From Caulobacter sp. (GTDB lineage Bacteria > Pseudomonadota > Alphaproteobacteria > Caulobacterales > Caulobacteraceae), in contig JAUXMY010000008.1 in assembly GCA_030683005.1 (NCBI GenBank), positions 62,001 to 126,000 on the forward strand: a stretch of DNA of 64,000 nucleotides, read 5' to 3'. Position numbers and translations under genes: made by a program. The notes below the pieces were generated by a model, which worked only from the letters and a program-made list of their open reading frames with translations, was not told the DNA's origin and did not search any database. Shown here piece by piece: positions 29,870 through 39,793 of this stretch; position 1 is the first letter of the stretch, and each line of letters starts with the position of its first letter.

Positions 29870-30313
29870 GAGGATGGAGCCGGATCGTGGCACGACCAAT
29901 GTTCGCAACACGACCTCCCGCCACTGGCTGCGCTGGCTGGAGCCCTCCAATCGATGCCTTGTCCCACTCACCGCCTTCAGCCAACCGGACCAGGTCGGCG
30001 GCTCCCTGAAGCCGGTCTGGTTCGCCCTCGCCGAAGATCAGCCCCTCGCCTTCTTACCGGTATCGAGGTGCAGGGGTGGACCTGCGTGCGCAAGATCAGG
30101 GACAGCCCGGAGACCCTGAACCTGTTCGGCTTCCTGACCACCGACGCCAACTCCGAGGTGGCGCAGGTCCACAGCAAGGCGATGCCGGTGATCCTGACCA
30201 CCGAGGAAGAGCGCGACGTCTGGATGCGCGCGCCGTGGAGCGAGGCGAAGGCGCTGCAGCGGCCGCTGCCGGATGGGACGCTGGCGGTGCTGGCATCGGC
30301 CACGCCCGGCTAG
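29870..30313 (+). pseudogene. SRAP/YedK-family (SOS-associated) protein, frameshifted remnant
   Basis: SRAP proteins form covalent crosslinks with abasic sites in single-stranded DNA. Pieces of the family are recognisable in two frames: [31 protein letters not shown] up to [10 protein letters not shown], then after a one-base loss near 30050 [50 protein letters not shown] and [13 protein letters not shown]. The N-terminal catalytic Cys segment is missing. It is therefore a decayed copy at the edge of the copper block. The next 190 bases contain no gene. Confidence 0.75.
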
Positions 30314-30503
30314 AGCGGATGGCGTCAGCTACGCGCCAAGAACGGGCGCTGGGCGGCTCCCAGACGCCAATTCTCTGCGCAAGTTCGAACCACTGAGTCC
30401 GGCGGTACATTGGCGAGAACGATGGCAAGGCAAGTCCCGCTAGGCGCTGCCGCACCAAGGCGCCGCAGCGCCGAGGCTGTTTTTGCATAAGGTTTGGCTG
30501 CCG

Positions 30504-31871
30504 TTACTTCTGCTCCGCAGCAGCGGCGGCCAGGTCCCGGGCCTCGATCACGTCCACCGCATCTCGCAGGGGCTTTAGCGACAGGCGGAGCAGGACAAGT
30601 GCGCAGGGCATGGCCAGGCAGACGACGACGGCCATCGAGTAGCCGACCATCAGATCGTCGCGGAACACGTAGTCCGTCAGCACCGCGACGAGCAGCGGAC
30701 CCGTGGAGCCGCCTATTACAGTCAGGCAGAACAGGAAGACCGAGACGATCTGACCTCGCAGGTTGCCCGGGACGATCAACTGGATGGCGGCCGACATGAA
30801 GACGATGGTCGGCAGGGCCACGACCTGCAGGATCCCGTAGCAGATCATGAACACGATGGCGTTGGGGATGAAGAAGGTCACCGCCGCGATCGGCAGGCAG
30901 CCCATGAGCAGCCAGGTGTAGAACCGGACGTAAGCGTCCTTGCCGCCGCGGGTGAACAGCCAGTCCACGAGCGCACCCTTGAACACCAGGGTCAGGGCGG
31001 CGGCCATGCTGACGGCCCCGAGGATCGGCCCGTACTGCAGCGGCGACCATTCGAAGCGCCGGGCGATGTAGGTCGGCGCCCAGGCGGCCAGGGCGAAGGA
31101 ACAGACCGCCATGAGCGAGAAACCCAGGAGCATCGGAATCAGAAGCCGGCGCTGCGACTTCAGGAAGCCGACGATGTTCTCGGTCGGGACCCCATCCTTC
31201 TTGACCACGGAGGTGCGCGGCGGCTCGCGGAAGGTGAAGACCAGTGCGCCGATCATGATCGAAGGGATGCCGGTCAACAGAAACACGATCCGCCACGGCT
31301 CCATCTCGCCGATGCCCGGCAGACCCATCTGCCAACCGGCGGTCACTCCGATGGCCACGCCGCCGATCGTGTAGGCGCTGGCTGTCCCGAGCTTGGCCGC
31401 GGTGTTGTAGATGGCGCTGGCCGTGCCGAAGAGATTGCGCGGGAACTTGTCGGCCATGAGTGAATAGGCGGCCGGAGAAAGGGAAGCCTCGCCGATACCG
31501 ACACACATGCGGGCGATGAACAGCGCGACGAACCCGCCGGCGAAGGCGGAGGCGGCGGTGGCGAGTCCGAACAGCGCCGCGCCGAGAAAGATCAACCAAC
31601 GACGCGGAAAGTTGTCGGCGACCCAGCCCAGCGGCAGGCCGAAGACCGAATAGAACAGGGCGAAGGCCGGACCCAGGATGAGGCCGATCTGCACATCCGT
31701 GAGATCGAGGCTCTCCTTGATATGCGGCACCATGATGGTGATGACGTAGCGATCAATGAACGAGAACAGATACAGCCCGAACAGGACCGCGAGCATCCAC
31801 CAGGCCCCGGGCGTGGCCTTCTGGGCAGCCGGAACAATGCCTGTGACAGGCTCGGCGCTGGCGAGGGTCAT
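30504..31871 (-). CDS. MFS transporter (spinster-like)
   Basis: This is a 12-helix major facilitator protein of 455 residues from the ATG at 31871 (AGGA eight bases upstream); a TTG at 31919 adds 16 residues. Typical motifs are FSFIDRYVITIMVPHIKESLDLTDVQIGLILGPAF, GLPLGWVADNFPRRWLI and ARMCVGIGEASLSPAAYSLMAD. It is the last gene of the TonB receptor, CoA ligase and MerR group and probably moves the substrate or a product across the inner membrane. Substrate unknown. Confidence 0.85.
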   Translation of the reverse strand: MTLASAEPVTGIVPAAQKATPGAWWMLAVLFGLYLFSFIDRYVITIMVPHIKESLDLTDVQIGLILGPAFALFYSVFGLPLGWVADNFPRRWLIFLGAALFGLATAASAFAGGFVALFIARMCVGIGEASLSPAAYSLMADKFPRNLFGTASAIYNTAAKLGTASAYTIGGVAIGVTAGWQMGLPGIGEMEPWRIVFLLTGIPSIMIGALVFTFREPPRTSVVKKDGVPTENIVGFLKSQRRLLIPMLLGFSLMAVCSFALAAWAPTYIARRFEWSPLQYGPILGAVSMAAALTLVFKGALVDWLFTRGGKDAYVRFYTWLLMGCLPIAAVTFFIPNAIVFMICYGILQVVALPTIVFMSAAIQLIVPGNLRGQIVSVFLFCLTVIGGSTGPLLVAVLTDYVFRDDLMVGYSMAVVVCLAMPCALVLLRLSLKPLRDAVDVIEARDLAAAAAEQK

Positions 31872-31905
31872 GGTGCGTTCCTGATCGGACGAGAGACTGT
31901 CGGGG

Positions 31906-32292
31906 TCATGAGGCGACAAGTTGTGGTCGGCGGGACATCAGGGGCACGCCCATGGCGCGGGCGCTACGCTCGACCGCCTCGCGCTCCGCATCGAGCTGGG
32001 ACAAGCGGTCGCGGTAGAGATCCTGCAGCCGCAGGCGGCGCGCTTCGTCCTGGCCCTCGCCGAGGCGGAGGAGCTCGCGGATCTGCGGAATGGTCAGGCC
32101 GGCGTCGCGCGCAAGGCCGATAAAGGCAAGGTGGTCGAGGGTTGCGCGGTCATAACGCCGCGCGCGCCGGGCCGTTCGCATCGACTGAAGCAGTCCTGAC
32201 TCTTCATAAAACCGGATGGCGCGGCTGGTCAGACCCGTTCGCCGCACAGCCTCGCCGATTCCCACGTCTGGTGTTTGCAGTGCTCGCACCAT
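31906..32292 (-). CDS. MerR-family transcriptional regulator
   Basis: The 128-residue protein has the winged helix of MerR (GIGEAVRRTGLTSRAIRFYEESGLL, RRYDRATLDHLAFIGLARDAGLTIPQIRELL) followed by a dimerisation helix. No C-terminal Cys cluster for metal is present, so a small organic ligand is more likely. It lies between the MFS transporter and the acid-CoA ligase genes on the same strand and probably controls this group. Confidence 0.85.
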   Translation of the reverse strand: MVRALQTPDVGIGEAVRRTGLTSRAIRFYEESGLLQSMRTARRARRYDRATLDHLAFIGLARDAGLTIPQIRELLRLGEGQDEARRLRLQDLYRDRLSQLDAEREAVERSARAMGVPLMSRRPQLVAS

Positions 32293-32317
32293 GAGAGCAT
32301 CCCTTCGAGTTCGGCCT

Positions 32318-34183
32318 TCAGGCGACGATGACGCCGCCGTCCGGGTTGGACGCGTATAGGCGCTCCACGACCTGGGCCCTTCGGCTCAGGGTGGCGCGCT
32401 GGTTGATGTAGCCCTTCTCGGCGATCTCTTCGCCTGTCGGCGGCTGGTCGAGCACGACCAGTCGGGCGACCCTGCGGGATGAGCCGCCGGCGACCTCATT
32501 GTGCGCCCTGAGCCGCTCGGCCAGATAGGCTACGACGGCCGGAGCCGTCGCCAAGGCGGCCAGGGGACTGTCCGCAGGCAGGCCGGCGAGTTCGGCCGTC
32601 TCGGCGCGACGGACCCAGGCCAGCACGGCGATGTTGTCGCGGTTCTCGCCGGCGATGACGCAATCCTCGACCAGCGGCGCCAGAGCCTCGATCAGGGCCA
32701 GGCGCAGGGGGCCGACGGAAACCCATGTGCCGGTGGCCAGCTTGAAGTTCTCGGTGACGCGGCCGTCAAAGTAGAGACCGCGCGCGGGGTCGGCGGGATC
32801 GACGAAGCGCGCCGCGTCCCCGGTGCAATAGAAGCCTTCTTCGTCGAACGCCTTGGCGGTGGCTACAGGGTTGTCGAGGTAGCCCGGTGTGATGGTGTCG
32901 CCCTTCGCCCGGACCTCAAGCTTGTCGCCGACCGGGGCCAGCTTCACCGTGATGCCCGGGAAGGGCAGGCCGATCGGGCCAGTGAAGTCGAGCGGCTCCG
33001 ACACGATGGTCACACCCTGGGTCTCGGTCGAACCGTACTTTGTGATGATCGGGATGCGCTGCCCGGTGGCGGCGATCGCCAAGGCCTGCAGCCGGTCGAA
33101 GAGGTCCTGCGACAGCCCGGCCGTGGAATAGTTGAGGTAGCGAAGGCGCGAGAAGAAGTGATCTCGAAGACCGGCGTCCGCCTCCATGGCCGCGACGAGA
33201 TGCGAGAAGAAGATCGGACTGGAGCCGTACTCTCGCGGAGCAATTTCGCGCAGGTTCCGAAGCGTCTCATCGAACATGCCCGCGACCGGCTTCCCTTCAT
33301 CGATGTACAGGCAGGCCGCGTCGTTGATGACATCGCCGAACAGGATGTTGCTTGCACCCACATGGCTCCACGGAAGCCATGAAAGGTAGGATTCGCCCTC
33401 GCCACCCTCGTCGTGGATGTAGAGGGCGTCATGCTGGGCGATCACCGCGGTAAGCATGCGCTGGGTCTGGATCACGCCCTTGGGCGCTCCTGTCGAGCCC
33501 GAGGTGAAGATCGTCTTGGCGAAGGTGTCTGGCGTGATCGCGTCGCGAGAGGCGTCGACATCGGCGGTCGACCGGGTGGCCAGAAGTGTCGCCAGCGGGG
33601 TCGCGGCCAAGGACTTCGGCGGCGTGATCGTGACCACCTCGACCCCGTCGAGGGGCAGTGAGGCCAGCGCCGCCTCGTAGGCTTCACCGGCGTCGGCGAA
33701 GATCAGCTTCGGCCGGCACAGGTCGAAGACGTAGCGCAGCTTGACGAAGTCGCTCGAGAGCAGGGAGTAGCCCGTGGAGATCGGCGCGAACGGCGCCCGG
33801 GCGGCCTGGGCCGCCATCATGACCAGGCCGTGTTCGATGGACGGGCCGGAGATGACCATCACGCCGGCATCGGGGCCGAGGCCACGGTCGAGGAAGGCCT
33901 GGGTCAGGGCGGCGATCTTCGCCTGCGCATCGCGGTAGGTGATCCTGCGCCAGTCGCCCCAGCCGCTGCCGCTGCCGCCCAGCGGCTCACGCTTGGCGAT
34001 GAAGGGGCGATCAGGAAACTCCGTGGCGCGGGCCTCGAACAGGTGGGGGATCGAGCGCCATGCCGTCGGCATCGCGTAGTCCTGCTCGATGATGAAGGAG
34101 CCGTCGGCGCGCCCCTGGCAGGTGACTTTTGGCTTCCGGATCGGGAGCGGGCGATACCCGGGACGGGCAATATCGAGAGCCAT
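32318..34183 (-). CDS. Acyl-CoA ligase, feruloyl-CoA synthase-like
   Basis: This is an adenylate-forming enzyme that activates a carboxylic acid as its CoA thioester. I start it at the ATG at 34183 (MALDIARPGYRPLPIRKPKV); the frame extends upstream without a family match. The P-loop is TIFTSGSTGAPKGVIQTQ, the A5 motif YGSTETQGVT, and A8 is replaced by a region ending YFDGRVTENFKLATGTWV. That resembles feruloyl-CoA synthases, which use aromatic acids. The 621 residues are usual. It lies 85 bases downstream of the TonB receptor, suggesting an uptake-activation unit. Confidence 0.82.
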   Translation of the reverse strand: MALDIARPGYRPLPIRKPKVTCQGRADGSFIIEQDYAMPTAWRSIPHLFEARATEFPDRPFIAKREPLGGSGSGWGDWRRITYRDAQAKIAALTQAFLDRGLGPDAGVMVISGPSIEHGLVMMAAQAARAPFAPISTGYSLLSSDFVKLRYVFDLCRPKLIFADAGEAYEAALASLPLDGVEVVTITPPKSLAATPLATLLATRSTADVDASRDAITPDTFAKTIFTSGSTGAPKGVIQTQRMLTAVIAQHDALYIHDEGGEGESYLSWLPWSHVGASNILFGDVINDAACLYIDEGKPVAGMFDETLRNLREIAPREYGSSPIFFSHLVAAMEADAGLRDHFFSRLRYLNYSTAGLSQDLFDRLQALAIAATGQRIPIITKYGSTETQGVTIVSEPLDFTGPIGLPFPGITVKLAPVGDKLEVRAKGDTITPGYLDNPVATAKAFDEEGFYCTGDAARFVDPADPARGLYFDGRVTENFKLATGTWVSVGPLRLALIEALAPLVEDCVIAGENRDNIAVLAWVRRAETAELAGLPADSPLAALATAPAVVAYLAERLRAHNEVAGGSSRRVARLVVLDQPPTGEEIAEKGYINQRATLSRRAQVVERLYASNPDGGVIVA

Positions 34184-34268
34184 GTCGGAGTCTGAAGCCT
34201 GTACGCCGGAGAAAAAGGACCGGGCGCGACGAATGGGATCCGCCGCGCCCGAAGGAGGAGTCAGGGAG

Positions 34269-36506
34269 CTACCACTTGTACTTGAGTTCGACGCCGACAG
34301 TCCGGGGCTTGGCCAGCACCTGATTGGTGGCCGTCGGAGAGACAACCATGGTCAGGCTGTATTCCTCATCGAGGAGGTTCTCACCCCAGAGGGCGACACC
34401 GAACCGTTCGTCGGGGGAGGTCCAGGCGACCTCGCCGTTGACGAGCCAGACGGCGGGTTCCTCAAAGTAGTTCAGCGTGTCCCAGTACGACTTGCCCTTG
34501 TAGTAGGCGTTTCCGGTGAACACGAAGTCCCCGACCGACGTCGGGATCGTGTAGTCGCCGCCCAGGTTCACCGTCAGGAACGGCGTCCGGATGATGTCGT
34601 TGCCGGTCACGTCACAGAAGGAGGAGCGGTTTCCGCCGACACGGGGGCCTGTGCCGTCGATACAAGGCGTGGCCGCCGGGGGGTTGGTTGTCGTCTGCGG
34701 AATGTACACCAGCGAGGCGCCGAAATCCTCGTACTCGCCGTGCAGCCAGGAGACGCCGACCCGGAGGTTCAGGTTGTCCGACGCGCGGATGGTGGCGTCG
34801 CCCTCTATGCCGTAGATCTTGGCGCCGCCGGCGTTCTGGAGACCGGAGCTGAGGGTGATCGGGTCACGGACGTTGCTCTGCAGATCCTGGTAGTCGGTGT
34901 AGTAGGCGGCGACGTTGAGCCTGAGCCAGTTGGTCGGGTCGGACTTCATGCCCAGTTCGTACTGGGTGACCGTCTCCGGATTGACCGGCTTGGTGCCGGC
35001 GACATTGGTCGCACTGGCGTTGAAGACGCCGCTCTTGAAGGCCTGTCCGGCCTTGGCATAGAGGTTGAGGCGCGGGTTCGGCTGATACTGGATGACCAGA
35101 TTGGGCGTGAACTGCTCGAAAGTCGCCTCGTTGGCGAGGTAGGTGAAGACCGTGACCCCGACTCTCGAACTGTAGTCCTTCTTTTCGCTGGTGTACCGGC
35201 CGCCGAGCGTGACCTTCCACTCGTCGTTGAACTCATACGTCCCTTGTCCGTAGATGGCGTAGGAGTCCGTGCGGATGTTCGGGCGCGTGCGGCTGACGTT
35301 CTGGGCGCCGACAACGCCCGCCAGCGACACCGACCGGCTGTAGGTCGTGCTGTACGGGCTCATGCCCGAATTGTCGCGGAAATAGACGCCGCCGAGAATC
35401 CAGCTGAACGCACCTTCGCCGGTCGAGGTCGCGTACACCTCCTGGTAGAGGTTGTCCGACACCTGCACGTAGGTGAGCGTGGCCAGCTCAAGCGGCGTGC
35501 CGTCGGAGTCGGCCTTGATGCGCAGCTTGTTGTCCGCGAAACCTGTCACAGAGGTCAGGGTGAAGGCGTCGAAATTGAAGATGCCAGTCACCGAAGCCGT
35601 CGCGCTGCGCAGCTTGTTGTAGGGCTTGTAGGACAGTGACGACCTGTAGTCGGCGGTCGTCACCGGGTTGCCAGGCACCCGGGCGCCCGTCGTGTTGCCG
35701 TCGACCTGCCGGTAGGCCTCGCCGGTGCTCGCCGAGTTGTTGGTGTAGCCGACAGCCAGCCGGAGCTGGAAGAAGTCGTTCGGCGTGTAGACGAGCTTGG
35801 AGCGCAGGGCGACGTCCGACACATGGGCGTAGCTGTCACCCCTCAAGACATCCTTGATGTAGCCGTCGTCGCGTGTGCCGACGACCGCGAAATCAGCGGC
35901 GAGAACATCGGTGCCGCCGCTGACGTACAGCTTGCCGATCATCTCCTCGAACGTGCCGTAGCTCAAGCTGACGCGGCCGCTGAAGCCCGGGCCCGGGGTC
36001 TTGGTGATGATGTTGATCGCGCCGCCGGTGGCGTTCCGTCCCAGCAGGGCGCCCTGGGGCCCCTTCAGCACTTCAATGCGCTGGATGTTGTTGAACTGCA
36101 TGTCGGCGCCGGCGATGAACGACTGGTACACGCCGTCGATGTAGATCGGCACGACCGACTCGTCGCCCGCTCCAACGCCGCGTACGCCGATCCCGCGGAT
36201 CGTTGGCTGGGGCGAGAACACCGATTGGGTGAAGTTCAGGCCGGGCGTGATCTGCGAGAGCTCCTTGGAACCCTCGATGCCCAGGCGTTCCAGCTGTTCG
36301 CCGCTGAAGGCGCTGATCGCGGCAGGTACGTCCTGAAGCTTCTCCTCACGGCGGTTCGCCGTGATGATGATCTCTTCGACCTGGGTTTCAACCGGCGCGG
36401 CCTGGGCCGATGCCAGCTGCGGAAACGCCATTGCCGCCGCCGCGGCTGATGCAAACAGCAGGATGGTTCGCGAATGGCGGCGGACCTGGTGGAGACGCTG
36501 GTTCAT
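34269..36506 (-). CDS. TonB-dependent outer membrane receptor
   Basis: The protein of 745 residues has a signal peptide (ILLFASAAAAAMAFPQLASAQA), a TonB-box-like segment (EEIIITANRREEKLQDVPAAISAFSG), a plug domain (GLNFTQSVFSPQPTIRGIGVRGVG, PQGALLGRNATGGAINIITKTPG) and a 22-strand barrel closing with VGVELKYKW. It resembles Caulobacterales receptors for plant or aromatic compounds rather than siderophores. It heads the minus-strand group with the CoA ligase. An AT-rich divergent region separates it from the LysR gene, a likely control region. Confidence 0.88.
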   Translation of the reverse strand: MNQRLHQVRRHSRTILLFASAAAAAMAFPQLASAQAAPVETQVEEIIITANRREEKLQDVPAAISAFSGEQLERLGIEGSKELSQITPGLNFTQSVFSPQPTIRGIGVRGVGAGDESVVPIYIDGVYQSFIAGADMQFNNIQRIEVLKGPQGALLGRNATGGAINIITKTPGPGFSGRVSLSYGTFEEMIGKLYVSGGTDVLAADFAVVGTRDDGYIKDVLRGDSYAHVSDVALRSKLVYTPNDFFQLRLAVGYTNNSASTGEAYRQVDGNTTGARVPGNPVTTADYRSSLSYKPYNKLRSATASVTGIFNFDAFTLTSVTGFADNKLRIKADSDGTPLELATLTYVQVSDNLYQEVYATSTGEGAFSWILGGVYFRDNSGMSPYSTTYSRSVSLAGVVGAQNVSRTRPNIRTDSYAIYGQGTYEFNDEWKVTLGGRYTSEKKDYSSRVGVTVFTYLANEATFEQFTPNLVIQYQPNPRLNLYAKAGQAFKSGVFNASATNVAGTKPVNPETVTQYELGMKSDPTNWLRLNVAAYYTDYQDLQSNVRDPITLSSGLQNAGGAKIYGIEGDATIRASDNLNLRVGVSWLHGEYEDFGASLVYIPQTTTNPPAATPCIDGTGPRVGGNRSSFCDVTGNDIIRTPFLTVNLGGDYTIPTSVGDFVFTGNAYYKGKSYWDTLNYFEEPAVWLVNGEVAWTSPDERFGVALWGENLLDEEYSLTMVVSPTATNQVLAKPRTVGVELKYKW

Positions 36507-36753
36507 AGTTCCCTCCCGTATCGGCGCAGATGACCCGCGCGGGAGGCGTCAGGGATCGTCGACGGGCTTGAGCCCATCTTGCTCCTGATTGTTTCCTACC
36601 CGCGAGGGCTGACGCCCTTCTTTTTGATAATCTCACGGTGAAGCAGGTCCGCGGGGTTTGCAAATATGTATAACTAATAAAACTATTTCTAAATCCCATG
36701 GATCGGCGTATGAATGGCTCCTGCCTATCGCTCACCCTGCGGATTGCTGATCA

Positions 36754-37686
36754 ATGCCCTTCGATCCAAGGTTGGCGCTGACCTTCGTGGCGGTCGCCGA
36801 AGAGCTCAATTTCACCCGCGCCGCGGAACGGCTGGGCGTGGCCCAACCCTGGGTCTCCGAGCAACTCCGGAGACTTGAAGAACAGGTCGGCTTCCGGGTC
36901 CTCGCACGAACTTCCCGCAAGACCGAGCTTACCGTCGAAGGGCAGGAATTCCTTGTCCACGCCCGAGCCCTGGCCAATGCCAACGAAGCCGCGCAGAGGT
37001 TTGTCGCGGAGACCCGGAGCGGTCGGGCGGAGACCCTTCGCATCGGAGCCATAGACTTCCTGATCGACTATCCCGAGCGCGCGATCCTGATCGACCGCTT
37101 CGTACAGGCCAACCCGAAAGTCCTGCTTGAGATCCACAATGGCGGCGGCGAGGACATCTTCCGGCGGCTGAGCCAGGGGGAGCTTGATGTCGCCCTGGCC
37201 TTCACAACATCGGCAAGTCCGGGCCTCGACGTCGAGACGACCGTGTTGTCGCGACGGGTCGCCAACCTGCTGGTGCCTGCCGAGGACCCCCTCGCCGAAC
37301 TGGATGAAATTCCGCTGGAGATGATGCGGGGCCGAACCCTGGTGACCTCGCCGGGACGGTCTGATCCGCGGGCGTATCAAGCGACACATTCGGTGTTCAC
37401 CGCGGTCGGCGCCACCTTCTTTCCGGCGCCGGAGGCCAACCGCACGACCATCGAGCACTATGCGCGGAACAAGCGCCTGATCTGCCTGAAGTGGTCGGCC
37501 GAGCCGGCGCGGCGGCGGCCGATGGGCGACATGATCTGTATCCCGATCACGGGCGCCCCTCTTTGGCTGTCGTTCGCCATCCTGAGAATCCGGTCGCCGG
37601 CGAGCCGTCCCGTCGCCCGCTTCTGCGCGCTGGGGAAGGAACTCGCGCGGGAGAACCCGGCGATGCTCCATCCCGTGACGCTCTAG
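36754..37686 (+). CDS. LysR-family transcriptional regulator
   Basis: The 310-residue protein has the N-terminal helix-turn-helix (LALTFVAVAEELNFTRAAERLGVAQPWVSEQLRRLEEQVG) and a type 2 periplasmic-binding-like effector domain from about residue 90. It is divergent from the TonB receptor, with about 250 bases between them that include an AT-rich tract (36650-36700). LysR proteins usually control the divergent gene, so the receptor group is the expected target. Its stop overlaps the stop of the convergent crotonase gene (TCTAGA). Confidence 0.88.
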   Translation: MPFDPRLALTFVAVAEELNFTRAAERLGVAQPWVSEQLRRLEEQVGFRVLARTSRKTELTVEGQEFLVHARALANANEAAQRFVAETRSGRAETLRIGAIDFLIDYPERAILIDRFVQANPKVLLEIHNGGGEDIFRRLSQGELDVALAFTTSASPGLDVETTVLSRRVANLLVPAEDPLAELDEIPLEMMRGRTLVTSPGRSDPRAYQATHSVFTAVGATFFPAPEANRTTIEHYARNKRLICLKWSAEPARRRPMGDMICIPITGAPLWLSFAILRIRSPASRPVARFCALGKELARENPAMLHPVTL

Positions 37687-38456
37687 ACCTTCGTCTCCAT
37701 CGCGGCCCGCGCCGCCCTGTTGGCGCGGTACATGGTCACGAACGCCTCGGTCTCGCGAGCGAGGTAGATGTTCGGTTCGGCCTCGACGGCGTTAGCGTAG
37801 ACCAGATCCTTCGTAAGCTTCATCTGCAGGGCCGGATAGCCGGCCATGCGTTCAGCCAGCGCCACCGCCTCATCGACGAGCTGTTCGTCATCCGCGACGC
37901 GGGTGATCAGGCCGATGCGAAGCGCTTCTTCGGCATCCAGTTTGGCCGCCGTCATGCAGATGTCCATCGCCCTGCCCAGGCCGACGATTTGCGGCAGTAG
38001 GGCCGTGGCCCCGATCTCCGGCATCAGACCGAGCGACACGAAGGGGAAGGCATAGGTCGACGAGCGACCGCCCATCCGGATGTCGGCGGCCAGGATCTGC
38101 GTGATCCCGGCCCCGATCGCCGCGCCGTTGATCGCGCAAATGACAGGCTTGGACTTCGCCAGCAGGTGTATCCAGCTGGCGTCAGGCGCCATGGAGAGGG
38201 TCGCCACGTTCGGCCTAAGGCCAGTAAGCGGGTCCTTCTCCTCGGGCGGCGCCTTGAAGTCGACGCCCGAACAGAACACCGGGCCATCGTTGGTGATGAC
38301 GATGGCGCCGATGGTCTCGTCCGCGTTGGCCGCCTCGATCGCGCCGACGATCTCGCGATACATCGACACATTCCAGGCGTTGCGGCGCTCCTGCCGGTCA
38401 TAGGTGATCAGCGCGACCTTGCCGCGCTGCTCGTAGCGGATCGTCTCGAAGGCCAA
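37683..38456 (-). CDS. Enoyl-CoA hydratase/isomerase family (crotonase) protein
   Basis: The start is likely a TTG at 38456 with GGAG upstream; a GTG at 38489 is possible. Crotonase motifs are VALITYDRQERRNAWN, VFCSGVDFK and ICAINGAAIGAGITQILAADIRM. The two glutamates of classic hydratases (E144 and E164) are replaced by Thr and Phe at the aligned places, with a Glu nearby in GLMPEIG. The enzyme may therefore be an isomerase, lyase or hydrolase. It is the last gene of a minus-strand operon with a hydratase-like protein and a CoA ligase. Confidence 0.82.
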   Translation of the reverse strand: MAFETIRYEQRGKVALITYDRQERRNAWNVSMYREIVGAIEAANADETIGAIVITNDGPVFCSGVDFKAPPEEKDPLTGLRPNVATLSMAPDASWIHLLAKSKPVICAINGAAIGAGITQILAADIRMGGRSSTYAFPFVSLGLMPEIGATALLPQIVGLGRAMDICMTAAKLDAEEALRIGLITRVADDEQLVDEAVALAERMAGYPALQMKLTKDLVYANAVEAEPNIYLARETEAFVTMYRANRAARAAMETKV

Positions 38457-38461
38457 GGACC

Positions 38462-39751
38462 CTACTCCGGCTGTGCGTAACGCGCGCACTCGTGGGCGTA
38501 CATGGCGTCGATGTCTTCCTGCGCCGGCTTCGGCAGCACGACGGGCGCATCCCGGGTCGGCAACAGGACCACGGCATTACCCGGCGAGACGATGGTGCCG
38601 TGCTGGTTCTCGACCCAGACGTCCAGATGCACCTCGTTGCGGCCATCCTCCTGCTTCTTGGCGATGACCTTGCCCTTCATCCAGTAGGTATCCCCGGTGT
38701 AGACGAACTTGCGGTGCTGGCAGCTGAGCTTCCACAGCCAGGCGTCGTCGCCCATCCAGTTGGTGATGACATTGGTCAGGAAAGTCTCGCGCAGGCCGCC
38801 GTAGTCGTAGGTGACCGGGATGCCGAGCTTGTTGGCCCAGGCCTTCTCCCAGTGCAGGCGCTGCACGGTGTCAGGAATGTTCAGCTCGTTGGGCGTATAC
38901 ATGCCCGGGACCTTCTTGCGGATCTTGTAGGACAGCCGGAAGGCGCCCGGAGGCGTCAGCTGCATGCCCCAGCCGATATGCCAGATGATCAGATCGCTGG
39001 TCCGCATGGGGCCGCGAACGATGGTCTGGATCTCGTCGCCGACTTCGACATCCTCGAAGTAGCGAGTTTCAGCGCCACGGATTGTCTCGGCTTCGTACGC
39101 CGCGTCGATGAGCTTCAGATGCTCGTCGGTGTAGGGCTCGGGGAGCTCGTACTCCTTCTTGCGTTCAGCCGAGGCGTGGCGCTCGGCGCGGATCCAGGTG
39201 CCGCGCTGGATCGCGACCAATTCGTTGTTCTGGTTGCTATAGATGTAGCCGTTCACCTCGGACACCGAGCGACCGCTGAACTTGCTGTTGTTGTTCACCT
39301 GGACGCCAATCAGCGCGGCGCGCTGCTTGAGCCGGTCGCCGGCCTTTTGCGGACGCCACCACTCGAACTCCATGACCGCCTGATAGGAGCCGAGCCCGAC
39401 CAGAGGATCGCCCTTGAGCAGCGCCTTCTGGACGGCCTGTTCTTCGGGGGTCATCTTCGGGGCATCCGGCTCGCCCATGGTGTAGAGAAAGTTCGGCGGG
39501 GCGATCAGACCGCCCCAACGCGTGCCCTTGCCGTACTTGGGATCGCACCAAAGCGGGTTCTCATCGCCGTAGCCGAAGGCGAAGTGGCGCGTGCCGTCCC
39601 AGGTGACCTCGTAGTTGTGCGGCGGCGTGGGCTTCTTGTACTGCGCGCCGATGCGCAGGCGCAGACGGGCGATGCCCTCGTCGGTCAGCACGCCATAGCC
39701 GGCGTCTTCGGTGGTCTTGGGCTTGTCCTGGGTGGTGGCGTCGCTGGCCAT
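38462..39751 (-). CDS. MaoC/FAS1-like dehydratase domain protein
   Basis: This 429-residue protein is a long hot-dog hydratase. The N-terminal half has YGVLTDEGIARLRLRIGAQYKKPTPPHNYEVTWDGTRHFAFGYGDENPLWCD and WGGLIAPPNFLYTMGEP. The C-terminal half has RYFEDVEVGDEIQTIVRGPMRTSDLIIWHIGWG. FAS1-like dehydratase-domain proteins of this length hydrate unusual enoyl-CoAs in steroid or aromatic breakdown. The stop is followed within five bases by the crotonase start. An ATG at 39751 was used. Confidence 0.8.
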   Translation of the reverse strand: MASDATTQDKPKTTEDAGYGVLTDEGIARLRLRIGAQYKKPTPPHNYEVTWDGTRHFAFGYGDENPLWCDPKYGKGTRWGGLIAPPNFLYTMGEPDAPKMTPEEQAVQKALLKGDPLVGLGSYQAVMEFEWWRPQKAGDRLKQRAALIGVQVNNNSKFSGRSVSEVNGYIYSNQNNELVAIQRGTWIRAERHASAERKKEYELPEPYTDEHLKLIDAAYEAETIRGAETRYFEDVEVGDEIQTIVRGPMRTSDLIIWHIGWGMQLTPPGAFRLSYKIRKKVPGMYTPNELNIPDTVQRLHWEKAWANKLGIPVTYDYGGLRETFLTNVITNWMGDDAWLWKLSCQHRKFVYTGDTYWMKGKVIAKKQEDGRNEVHLDVWVENQHGTIVSPGNAVVLLPTRDAPVVLPKPAQEDIDAMYAHECARYAQPE

Positions 39752-39793
39752 GGTGCGTTTCCTTGTCCCTGGTTTTCTTGGTGTGAGCGCCGC

